Shown here: positions 1 through 5,361 of the stretch, in pieces
Position numbering within the stretch: position 1 is the first letter of the stretch
How the letters are laid out: each line of letters opens with the position of its first letter
NCBI GenBank assembly: GCA_016213865.1
Contig: JACQZL010000031.1
Span: 1 to 8,281, forward strand
Origin: Candidatus Rifleibacteriota bacterium
GTDB taxonomy: Bacteria; UBP17; UBA6191; JACPRK01
Direction: 5' to 3'
DNA length: 8,281 bases
Translations under genes and position numbers: made by a program
The notes under the pieces: generated by a model
Databases searched by the model: none
The model's input: the letters and a program-made list of their open reading frames with translations, nothing else
Told to the model about the DNA's origin: nothing

Positions 1-1034
1 ATGCCGAGCTCCTCGGCGTAGGCGAGCTTCGGCGTGTAGTCGATGTCGTAAGCCTGGCGGCGCAGGCCTCCGTCGAGGCGGTCCTCGATGAGCTGGAGCG
101 TCGCCCGCTCGATGGCCACCGCATCCCGCGAGGCCAGGATTCCCAGGGCCCTGATGAGCACGTCGCCCTTCTTGGATGGCAGGCAGTCGCAGTCCCGTCC
201 CACGTTGAGGATGAAGTTGACGAAGCCGACCTTGCCCTGTTTGTTCTTCACGACCCCGCAGGCCTGCTCGGCCATTCGCTCCTGCAGCATGAGGGACTCG
301 ATGCGCCACTGGAACTGGACAGCCCCGGGCCGGCATGCCGCCAGGCACTCGCCGCACCCCACGCAGTCCTCCTCGCGGATGCGGGCCTTGCCGTCGACCA
401 TCGAGATCGCGTCCTCGGGGCACCACTTGAGGCACATCCCGTCCCCGCGGCAGCGCTTCGGATCGACCCGCGGCTTCACGACCGAGTGCTGGTACAACTT
501 CCCCTTGCGGCTCGAGAGGCCCATGCCCAGGTTCTTGATGGTGCCGCCGTAACCACATGCCAGGTGCCCGGTCGCGTGGCTGACCACCAGCAAGGAGTTG
601 GCGGCCGCCACGGCCGCCGCGATGCCGACCTTGGTCGAATGCCGCCCACCGACGTTGACCTCGACCTCATCGCGGCCCGAGATACCGTCGGCGATGACCA
701 CCGGCGCGCCCGTGGCTTCGAACGAGAAGCCGTGCTCGCCGGCCAGCACGATGTGGTCCACCGCGTTGGAGCGGCGCCCCAGATATAGCGTGCTCGTGTC
801 AGTCCAGAACGGCCTGGCGCCGCGGCGCTTGACGCGCTCCACCAGCGGGAGCTGCAGCGCCGGGCTGATGAAATTGTGGTTCCCGTCCTCGCCGAAGTGG
901 GTCTTGATCGCCACCAGCTCGTCGGGCTGGACGAACTGGTCGAAACCCGCCGCGTCATAGAGCGAGGCGACCTTGGCCTGAACACTCTCGGTGGGTTCGC
1001 CTTCTTTGACGGGTGTGAAGAAAACGGGCTGCAT
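1..1034 (-). CDS. DUF362-family iron-sulfur protein, two ferredoxin-type clusters (C-terminus cut by window edge)
   Basis: The 344 visible residues read as a DUF362 protein fused to a ferredoxin-like segment. The N-terminal half has the family signatures KTHFGEDGN (residues 44-52), TDTSTLYLGRRSNAVDH (about 78-94), GATGxL-type SHATGH and GGTIKNLGMG. Two cluster motifs follow. The first is C195-x2-D198-x2-C201-x3-C205-P, with Asp where the second Cys is normal. The second is C224-x2-C227-x2-C230-x3-C234. A DCDC motif and a variant of the DPVA motif (here DAVAIE) lie further on. The visible end, AYAEELG, is close to the usual family C-terminus, so probably only about 10-20 residues are missing. 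The ATG at 1034 is preceded by AGGAGG at good spacing. No signal peptide is seen, so it is probably a cytoplasmic redox protein. The electron partner and reaction of DUF362 proteins are not settled to my knowledge. It lies 91 bases downstream of the secreted PilP-like gene on the same strand; co-transcription is possible. Confidence 0.93.
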   Translation of the reverse strand, partial: MQPVFFTPVKEGEPTESVQAKVASLYDAAGFDQFVQPDELVAIKTHFGEDGNHNFISPALQLPLVERVKRRGARPFWTDTSTLYLGRRSNAVDHIVLAGEHGFSFEATGAPVVIADGISGRDEVEVNVGGRHSTKVGIAAAVAAANSLLVVSHATGHLACGYGGTIKNLGMGLSSRKGKLYQHSVVKPRVDPKRCRGDGMCLKWCPEDAISMVDGKARIREEDCVGCGECLAACRPGAVQFQWRIESLMLQERMAEQACGVVKNKQGKVGFVNFILNVGRDCDCLPSKKGDVLIRALGILASRDAVAIERATLQLIEDRLDGGLRRQAYDIDYTPKLAYAEELG

Positions 1035-1125
1035 CGCTCCCTCCTGACGTGTCCGGGAGCCGGCCGACCGGGCCTTCTCGGACCGCGCTGTTCGAGGAAG
1101 CGATCATAGCACCCCGCTCGCCGGT

Positions 1126-1638
1126 TCAGTCGAGGTCGGGTCCCTGAGGTCGAACGATGCAACTGCGGCGCTCGCCGCCGGCGATGCGGTCGGGGTCCGG
1201 CCAGCGCACGGTCTGCCGCCGCTGGGCCCGCCGGTCGTACAGCACCACGGTGACGCTGTTGCCGGCGCCCAGGTCGATCTCACGGACCGTGAAGGCGCCG
1301 TCGTCGCTCTCCCAGCCCTCTTCCACGAGGTAGTCGGTGCCGTTGTAATGGAGCACGGCCACGGGGTTGTTCGACTCGAGGCCGTAGGCGGTGACGGTGA
1401 CGGCCAGGGGAGGGCGCGGCGGATCGGGCGGGGGAGGACCAGGCGCGGGCGGGGGCGGCGCCGGCGGCCTGGGCGGCTCGGGCTCGGGCACGAGCACCTT
1501 GAAAGGGTCGAGCGAGGGGGCCTTCGAATCCTCCTCGAACCCACCGGGAAGACGTCCGTCCGGGAGGCCTTCCGAGGCCGAGAGCAGGGCCGGCGTCATG
1601 AAGAGCACCACCAGCGAGAACACCATCAGACGCTTCAT
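1126..1638 (-). CDS. Small secreted protein with proline-rich linker and PilP/GspC-like C-terminal domain
   Basis: 170 residues. Residues 1-21 form a Sec signal peptide: KR after the first Met, a hydrophobic core, and probable cleavage near LLSA/SEG. A DPF motif at 44-46 is followed by a Pro-rich linker (about 51-77). Residues 78-150 form a compact all-beta-looking domain with the pattern 'AVTVTAYGLES..PVAVLHYNGTDYLVEEGW....FTVREIDLG...VTVVLYD'. This is the order of features in the homology region of type IV pilus PilP and type II secretion GspC: a DPF motif, linker, then a small domain with 'Ail..g..ylv..Gd....v..I....v.l'. I infer the relationship from pattern only. No pilus or secretion neighbours are present, so it could instead be an unrelated exported beta protein. 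The start at 1638 is chosen because GGAGG lies 8-9 bases upstream and the signal peptide begins there; an in-frame codon at 1677 has no such support. Confidence 0.82.
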   Translation of the reverse strand: MKRLMVFSLVVLFMTPALLSASEGLPDGRLPGGFEEDSKAPSLDPFKVLVPEPEPPRPPAPPPPAPGPPPPDPPRPPLAVTVTAYGLESNNPVAVLHYNGTDYLVEEGWESDDGAFTVREIDLGAGNSVTVVLYDRRAQRRQTVRWPDPDRIAGGERRSCIVRPQGPDLD

Positions 1639-1955
1639 TTCGAGTGCCTCCACGGGTCCACACCATCGAACGGTCATCGCATCTGACCAGCATCCGCAGC
1701 GGAGGTTCCCGGGTGCCGAAAACCGGGAGTTGCAGGGGCTACCCGGTGATGAGGCGATTGGACCACGAAGTCACGAAGGGCGGCACGAAGGGGTTTTCGT
1801 TCCTCTTCTTCGTGTCTCCTTCTGGCCTTGGTGGCTTCGTGATGAGTTGCCGCCTTCCCACTGGGCGGCGACTCACGCGGCTTGTCGGCATGTCGGGCCG
1901 TGCGTGCGTACCTTCTTGATTGCAGGGGGGAGCAAAGCCCATCGAGGAGGCACCC
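1639..1955. other. Divergent intergenic region between secreted protein and ferritin
   Basis: No credible gene was found in these 317 bases. The region separates the minus-strand secreted protein from the plus-strand ferritin, so it should contain both promoters, but I cannot pick convincing -35/-10 boxes or a Fur-box-like palindrome. It holds the CACGAAG-type imperfect hairpin (1763-1842) and, at its right end, the ferritin ribosome binding site (GAGGAGG at about 1944-1950). Confidence 0.6.
1763..1842. repeat. Imperfect inverted repeat with 8-base CACGAAG periodicity
   Basis: The left arm contains three copies of CACGAAG: in the octamers at 1763-1770 and 1771-1778, directly adjacent, and again at 1784-1790. 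The right arm contains the complement CTTCGTG at 1808-1814 and 1835-1841. TCACGAAG (1771-1778) pairs perfectly with CTTCGTGA (1835-1842), and CACGAAG (1784-1790) pairs with 1808-1814 across a 17-base loop; the bases between pair poorly. It lies about 115 bases upstream of the ferritin start. No T-run follows, so it is not an obvious intrinsic terminator. From memory, similar CACGAAG hairpins are dispersed in intergenic regions of some environmental bacterial genomes. Function unknown. Confidence 0.8.
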
Positions 1956-2474
1956 ATGCTCAGCAAGAAGATGCAGAAGGCTCTCAACGAGCAGCTCACC
2001 AAGGAGTTTGCGTCGAGCTACTTGTACCTGCAAATGGCAGGGTGGTTCGAACACAAGGGATTTCCGGGATTCGCAGCCTGGATGAAGGTCCAGGCCCAGG
2101 AAGAGGCCGCGCACACGATGGTCCTTTTCAACTACGTGTGCGACCGCAACGGCCAGGTGGAGCTCGGGGCGATCGAGCCCTCAGAGACCGACTTCAAGAG
2201 CCCGCTCGACGTCTTCCAGCGCACTCTGACGCACGAGCAAGCCGTGACCGCGTGGATTCATGACCTGGTCGAACTGGCGACGACCGAGAAGGACCACGCG
2301 ACCCGGAACCGGCTCGACTGGTTCGTTCACGAACAGGTGGAGGAGGAGGCCCGCGTCCAGGACCTGGTCTGTCGGATGAAGCTCGCGGCCGAGAACAGCG
2401 CCGCCCTGTTCCTCCTGGACAAGGAGCTTGGATCCCGCACGTTCCGGGTGCCTGCCGTCCTCAGCAGAGGCTGA
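1956..2474 (+). CDS. ftnA: Bacterial non-haem ferritin (iron storage, ferroxidase)
   Basis: 172 residues, close to the 165 of E. coli FtnA. Ferritin oxidises Fe(II) at a di-iron centre and stores Fe(III) mineral inside a cytoplasmic 24-subunit shell. All expected ligands are present at positions identical to FtnA numbering: E17, E50 and H53 (in QEEAAH), E94 (THEQ), Q127 and E130 (HEQVEEE), plus the conserved Y24. The sequence opens with LSKKMQKALNEQLTKEFASSYLYLQMA, a typical ferritin helix A, and carries no haem-ligand Met in the bacterioferritin position I would expect, so I call it ferritin rather than bacterioferritin. The start at 1956 is preceded by GAGGAGG about 6-8 bases away; an upstream in-frame codon at 1920 lacks such a site and adds non-ferritin residues. 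The gene stands alone, with a hairpin repeat on each side. No Fur-like operator could be identified, so iron control is unproven. Confidence 0.97.
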   Translation: MLSKKMQKALNEQLTKEFASSYLYLQMAGWFEHKGFPGFAAWMKVQAQEEAAHTMVLFNYVCDRNGQVELGAIEPSETDFKSPLDVFQRTLTHEQAVTAWIHDLVELATTEKDHATRNRLDWFVHEQVEEEARVQDLVCRMKLAAENSAALFLLDKELGSRTFRVPAVLSRG

Positions 2475-2806
2475 CGGACTCGGTCCTCGGGACGCGGCCC
2501 AAGATCCAATGCCGGTGCACTCCTGAGGAATCTCGAGTGAACACAGAGACACGGAGGCACAGAGAAGAGTCTCGTCAAATCAGCTCCTCTGTGGCTCTGT
2601 GCCTCTGTGGCTCTGTGTTGACTGACGACTCTTCAGCGATCGTGGACGTGCGGGCGCCCATCTCTCTGCATCATTCCTGAGCCTCACTCTGTCCTTGCTT
2701 TCCGCCGGGCCGGCGTGATGCGATCTGCACGGCGAAGGTCTGCTGCCGGCGCCGGGGCAATCCGCCCGCACGGCCCGCGGCAGCGCCGAGGAGGAGTGTG
2801 CCGATC
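2475..2806. other. Intergenic region between ferritin and DUF1015 gene
   Basis: These 332 bases contain no gene I can support. The main content is the CACAGAG-type hairpin at 2537-2622. The right end is very GC-rich and carries the GAGGAGGAG ribosome binding site at 2788-2796. A TTGCTT hexamer near 2697 followed 17 bases later by ATGCGA is the closest thing to a promoter for the DUF1015 gene, but its -10 match is poor and I do not call it. Confidence 0.55.
2537..2622. repeat. Long imperfect hairpin with 8-base CACAGAG periodicity
   Basis: The left arm is a run of octamers: ACACAGAG (2541-2548), ACACGGAG (2549-2556), GCACAGAG (2557-2564). The right arm is four octamers: CTCTGTGG (2587), CTCTGTGC (2595), CTCTGTGG (2603), CTCTGTGT (2611-2618). 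Positions 2540-2564 pair with 2595-2619 as a 25-bp stem with one G-T wobble and one A-G mismatch. Two more pairs follow outside a single mismatch, and the loop is about 30 bases. The fourth right-arm unit (2587-2594) lies in the loop and allows register slippage by one octamer. It starts 62 bases after the ferritin stop. No T-run follows, so transcription termination is only a possibility; the hairpin could also protect the ferritin mRNA 3' end. Confidence 0.88.
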
Positions 2807-4072
2807 ATGGTGATGATGCGCCCGTTCCGAGCCCTGCGGCCCCCGGTCGAGAAAGTGGCCCAGGTGGCCAGCGTTCCCTACGACGTGGTCAACACGCCCG
2901 AAGCCCGGGAGCTGGCCAAGGGGAACCCGCTGAGCCTGCTTCACGTCTCGCGCCCCGAGATCGACTTGCCGGAGGGCACCGACCCGCACGCCGACGAGGT
3001 GTACACGCGGGGCCTGTCCAGCTTCGAGCGGCTCATCCGCGAGGTCCCGCTGCTGACCGAGGACCGCGACTGCCTCTACGTCTACCTCCAGAAGATGGGC
3101 AACCATGTCCAGACGGGAGTCGTGGGCTGCTGCTCGGTCGACGAGTACGACGCGGACGTCATCAAGAAGCACGAGAAGACGCGCAAGGACAAGGAAGACG
3201 ACCGCACGCGCCACATCGTCACACTCCGGGCCCAGACGGGGCCGGTCTTCCTGATGCACAAGCCCGACCGCGCGATCGACGAGCTGGTGGCCCAGATCCA
3301 GACTGGCAAGCCCCTCTACGACTTCGTCGCCCCGGACGGCGTGGCCCACACGATGTGGAAGGTGGATGAGCCGGCGGCGCTGGCGGAGGCTTTCGGGCGC
3401 CTGGAGTGCTCGTACATCGCGGACGGCCACCACCGCGCGGCCAGTGCCAGCCGAGCGCGGGCGACGCTTCGCGGCAAGAAACCGCAGGTTTCGTGCTGTT
3501 GCTGCGGTGGCGGGCGCACCGACCCCGTCGAGGCCGATTCCTTCCTCGCGGTGATGTTCCCGGCCAATCAGCTCCAGATCCTGCCGTACAACCGCGTGGT
3601 CAAGGACCTCGCGGGCCTGACACCCGCAGAGCTGCTCCAGAAGCTTGGAGACGCCCTGGGCGCGGCTCCTCAGCCCTGGTCGGGCGCCGAGCCTGCCCCC
3701 GCCAGGTCGGGCCAGTGCCGCGTGTACCTGGCCGGAAAGTGGTACACGCTGTCGTTGACGCCCGCGCGCGCCGGCGAGACCGACCCCACCGCGCGCCTGG
3801 ACGTCAGTATCCTGATGGACCGCGTCCTGGGCCCGCTCCTGGGCATCGGCGATCCGCGCACCGACAAGCGGATCGACTTCGTCGGCGGCATCCGCGGCAC
3901 GCCGGAGCTGGTCAAGCTCGTCGACGGCGGTCAGGCGGCCGTGGCGTTCGCCATGTTCCCCACGACGGTCGAGCAGCTCATGGCGGTGGCCGACGCCAAC
4001 CTGCTGATGCCTCCGAAGTCGACCTGGTTCGAGCCCAAGCTGCGAAGCGGGCTGGTCATCCACAGGATCTGA
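2807..4072 (+). CDS. DUF1015-family protein with an atypical tetracysteine insertion
   Basis: 421 residues, near the usual DUF1015 length. The N-terminus reads MVMMRPFRALRPP, matching the family opening 'PF(K/R)..RP', followed by VPYDVVNTPEAR and NPLSLLHVSRPE. Family signatures further on are KKHEKTR (residues 120-126), ADGHHR (205-210), then FLAVMFPANQLQILPYNRVV, and near the end FVGG, AFAMFPTTVEQLMAVAD and MPPKSTWFEPKLRSGLVIH. The invariant His/Glu/Asp residues suggest an enzyme active site, but I know of no function I can vouch for. Residues 230-233 are four consecutive Cys followed by GGGR, in the segment between ADGHHR and the FLAVMFP strand where relatives usually have a short variable loop. 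The start is set at the ATG at 2807 because GAGGAGGAG ends 10 bases upstream; the in-frame GTG at 2798 is only one base from that site. No signal peptide; probably cytoplasmic. It may share transcription with ferritin or have its own promoter. Confidence 0.93.
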   Translation: MVMMRPFRALRPPVEKVAQVASVPYDVVNTPEARELAKGNPLSLLHVSRPEIDLPEGTDPHADEVYTRGLSSFERLIREVPLLTEDRDCLYVYLQKMGNHVQTGVVGCCSVDEYDADVIKKHEKTRKDKEDDRTRHIVTLRAQTGPVFLMHKPDRAIDELVAQIQTGKPLYDFVAPDGVAHTMWKVDEPAALAEAFGRLECSYIADGHHRAASASRARATLRGKKPQVSCCCCGGGRTDPVEADSFLAVMFPANQLQILPYNRVVKDLAGLTPAELLQKLGDALGAAPQPWSGAEPAPARSGQCRVYLAGKWYTLSLTPARAGETDPTARLDVSILMDRVLGPLLGIGDPRTDKRIDFVGGIRGTPELVKLVDGGQAAVAFAMFPTTVEQLMAVADANLLMPPKSTWFEPKLRSGLVIHRI

Positions 4073-4086
4073 GCGCGGTGGCTCTT

Positions 4087-4113
4087 GCGGGCCGGCGATG
4101 AGTGCCGGCCCGC
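4087..4113. terminator. GC-rich hairpin between convergent genes, candidate bidirectional terminator
   Basis: GCGGGCCGGC (4087-4096) and GCCGGCCCGC (4104-4113) form a perfect 10-bp stem with a 7-base loop. It begins 14 bases after the DUF1015 stop and abuts the stop codon of the convergent coiled-coil gene at 4115. There is no clear T-run on either strand, so it is a terminator-like structure rather than a classical intrinsic terminator. Confidence 0.55.
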
Positions 4114-4114
4114 T

Positions 4115-4732
4115 TCAGCCGCGGCCGGCGAGTTTGCGCCGGGGCGGGGGGGACAGCTCGTCGAGGCGCCTCTCGAACGCGTCCATGCGTCCGACCTGGG
4201 CGTTCAGGACGAACATCTGGGCGACTTGGCCTCTGAGGTCGGCCGCCGATTCGCGCAGCTTCATCAAGTGCTGCTCCAGGACCTGGACCCTCAGTTCGAG
4301 GGCCTCGAAGCGCTTGCCGAACTCGACGCGGAGCTCTCTTTGCTGCTCGGAGACGAGACGCACCTGCTCCTTGACGAGCTCGATCTGCCCGTTTACCAGT
4401 GTGAACTGTTCAGCCTGTTGCTTCTCGTGGTCCGTGAAGCGCTGGTCGAGAGCCGCAAACCGGTCAGCCACGAGCCGGAACTGCTCGGCTTGCTGCTTCT
4501 CGTGCTCTTCGAAGCGCCGGTCGAGAGCTGCAAACCGGTCAGCCACGAGCCGGAACTGCTCGGCCTGCTGCTTCTCGTGGTCCGTGAAGCGCTGCTCGAG
4601 ACGCTCCAGGCTCGCGTTCGTCCTGGCCTGGGCATCCCAGAGCTTGTTCTGACCCTCCCTGAGCTCTCGGAGCTCCGGCAGCAACGCGGCCTTGATGGCC
4701 TCGGTGAAGGCTTCGACGGTCTTGTCCATCAT
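4115..4732 (-). CDS. Coiled-coil protein with 25-residue tandem repeats
   Basis: 205 residues, almost entirely predicted helix and rich in Glu, Gln, Arg and Leu. Residues 1-46 open with MMDKTVEAFTEAIKAALLPELREL, followed by two nearly identical 25-residue units (47-71 and 72-96) and a third, partial unit (97 to about 113). Each unit has the core HEKQQAEQF(R/T)LV; 25 residues fits 7+7+11 coiled-coil phasing. A further heptad-like segment runs to about 180, and a Pro/Arg-rich tail (PPPRRKLAGRG) ends the protein. No signal peptide, membrane segment or catalytic motif is seen. I do not recognise a family; a structural, scaffold or oligomerising role is only inference. The ATG at 4732 is chosen because GGAGG (4741-4745 on the complement) lies 8 bases upstream; the GTG at 4741 would be too close to it. 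The plus strand here also has a long open frame, which I treat as a mirror of the repeats. Confidence 0.85.
   Translation of the reverse strand: MMDKTVEAFTEAIKAALLPELRELREGQNKLWDAQARTNASLERLEQRFTDHEKQQAEQFRLVADRFAALDRRFEEHEKQQAEQFRLVADRFAALDQRFTDHEKQQAEQFTLVNGQIELVKEQVRLVSEQQRELRVEFGKRFEALELRVQVLEQHLMKLRESAADLRGQVAQMFVLNAQVGRMDAFERRLDELSPPPRRKLAGRG
4441..4590 (-). repeat. Two tandem 75-bp coding repeats inside the coiled-coil gene
   Basis: Positions 4441-4515 and 4516-4590 are near-identical 75-base units, differing at only a handful of positions. A further partial copy continues on the low-coordinate side to about 4394. The period is a multiple of three, so gain or loss of a unit keeps the reading frame. 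Each unit encodes one 25-residue coiled-coil repeat. Confidence 0.92.
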
Positions 4733-4767
4733 CGGTGACACCTCCGGTGATGATGATACACCAACAC

Positions 4768-4797
4768 GACGACGCCGGCCTTTCGGCCGGCGTCGTC
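4768..4797 (-). terminator. Perfect 13-bp hairpin, candidate terminator of the three-repeat secreted protein gene
   Basis: GACGACGCCGGCC (4768-4780) and GGCCGGCGTCGTC (4785-4797) pair perfectly around a 4-base TTTC loop. The hairpin lies 27 bases past the stop of the minus-strand gene ending at 4825 and before the ribosome binding site of the next minus-strand gene. On the minus strand it is followed by a moderately T-rich stretch (GTGTTGGTGTATC), consistent with an intrinsic terminator. Confidence 0.75.
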
Positions 4798-4824
4798 ACC
4801 CCGACAGGACTGCCAGGTTCAGGT

Positions 4825-5238
4825 TCAGGCGCTGGGCAGCGAGCTCGCAGCCTGGTCGACCGTCATCAGGACGGGCCGGCCATTCTCGTAGCGGACGAGA
4901 CCGATCGCCACGAACTTGCCTTCCTTGTTGCGCAGGACGAGCCGCAGAGAACCGTCGCCCCACCGCTCCAGCGTTCCGTGCATGAACGTGAGGAAGCGGC
5001 CCTGAGAGTCGCGGACGACCCAGACCTGGTAGGTCTCGCTCTTCCACTTCTCCAGATGGCCCTTGGCGTGGTGCATGATCTCGCCGTCGGCGTTGCGGAC
5101 CACGAAGACCATCCCCTGGTCGCGCCAGCTCTCGATCTCCCGGTAGGGGAAGTGGGCCGTGGCTGCGGCCAGGACGTTCGCCGTCAGGGCGATGACCAGG
5201 ACTACGGTAGTGAGAAGGCCACGAATCGACTTGTACAT
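4825..5238 (-). CDS. Secreted protein of three beta-rich repeats, unknown family
   Basis: 137 residues. Residues 1-28 are a clear Sec signal peptide: YKSIR, then a long hydrophobic core, ending VLAAATA before HFP. The mature part shows three related units: 44-65 (VFVVRNADGE... GHLEKW), 72-93 (VWVVRDSQGR... GTLERW) and about 98-117 (LRLVLRNKEGK... GLVRY). They align as hydrophobic-x-V-(V/L)-R-(N/D)-x-x-G followed by G-x-L-E-x-W, with spacings of 28 and about 27 residues, suggesting a repeated beta-hairpin fold. No cysteine, catalytic motif, lipobox or membrane helix is seen after the signal, so a soluble periplasmic or secreted protein is likely. I do not recognise the family. The start at 5238 is supported by AAGGAG 7 bases upstream; an in-frame codon at 5325 lacks support and would bury the signal peptide. 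It is divergent from the LysR gene and shares its intergenic region. Confidence 0.85.
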   Translation of the reverse strand: MYKSIRGLLTTVVLVIALTANVLAAATAHFPYREIESWRDQGMVFVVRNADGEIMHHAKGHLEKWKSETYQVWVVRDSQGRFLTFMHGTLERWGDGSLRLVLRNKEGKFVAIGLVRYENGRPVLMTVDQAASSLPSA

Positions 5239-5271
5239 CTGCTTGCTCCTTGGGAACTCCGCTTGTTTGTT

Positions 5272-5280
5272 GGGGGGGGG
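5272..5280. repeat. Homopolymer of nine G
   Basis: A run of nine G (C on the transcribed strand) lies 34-42 bases upstream of the secreted protein's start codon, probably in its 5' leader. Such tracts can change length by slippage, and they are also a common place for sequencing error. Confidence 0.85.
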
Positions 5281-5327
5281 CGTCTTGTTGGGAAAAGCAT
5301 AGCGGCCGGGGCCTCGATCGTCCAATT

Positions 5328-5361
5328 CATAATTACTATGCTTGCGATAAATGGGGTTTAT
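5328..5361. promoter_or_regulatory. Candidate LysR-type operator: two dyads 20 bp apart in an AT-rich island
   Basis: The right dyad is ATAAATGGGGTTTAT (5347-5361): perfect 5-base arms around a 5-base spacer, which also fits the T-N11-A rule for LysR-type boxes (T5348, A5360). The left dyad is CATAATTACTATG (5328-5340), with 4-base arms and a 5-base spacer. Their centres (5334 and 5354) are 20 bp apart, about two helical turns, as expected for a tetrameric LysR regulator contacting a recognition and an activation site. The island is strikingly AT-rich for this window. It lies 90-123 bases from the secreted protein's start and about 220 bases from the LysR start. Binding is inferred. Confidence 0.55.

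Noticed and set aside
1035..1125. Possible terminator hairpin (GTCCG...CGGAC with inner GGCC pairs) between the PilP-like and DUF362 genes
   Set aside because: The stem is interrupted, the GC-rich inner pairs are common by chance here, and no T-run follows. Too weak to list.
88..1162. Several open frames overlapping the DUF362 gene on both strands
   Set aside because: The DUF362 frame on the minus strand is intact from 1034 to the window edge with conserved motifs; the others are Arg/Ser/Pro-rich shadows.
1850..1955. Fur box or sigma-54 promoter before ferritin
   Set aside because: No AT-rich Fur-like palindrome and no GG-N10-GC with suitable flanks was found; iron control remains a guess.
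2684..4063. Long minus-strand open frame (459 codons) opposite the DUF1015 gene
   Set aside because: It mirrors a gene with clear family motifs and its own ribosome binding site. The translation is Arg/Ala/Gly-rich low-complexity without motifs, as expected for antisense frames in GC-rich DNA.
4085..4738. Plus-strand 217-codon frame opposite the coiled-coil gene
   Set aside because: Its apparent Leu/Val-rich repeats are the complement of the 75-bp coiled-coil units. It has no good ribosome binding site, whereas the minus-strand gene has GGAGG at 8-base spacing.
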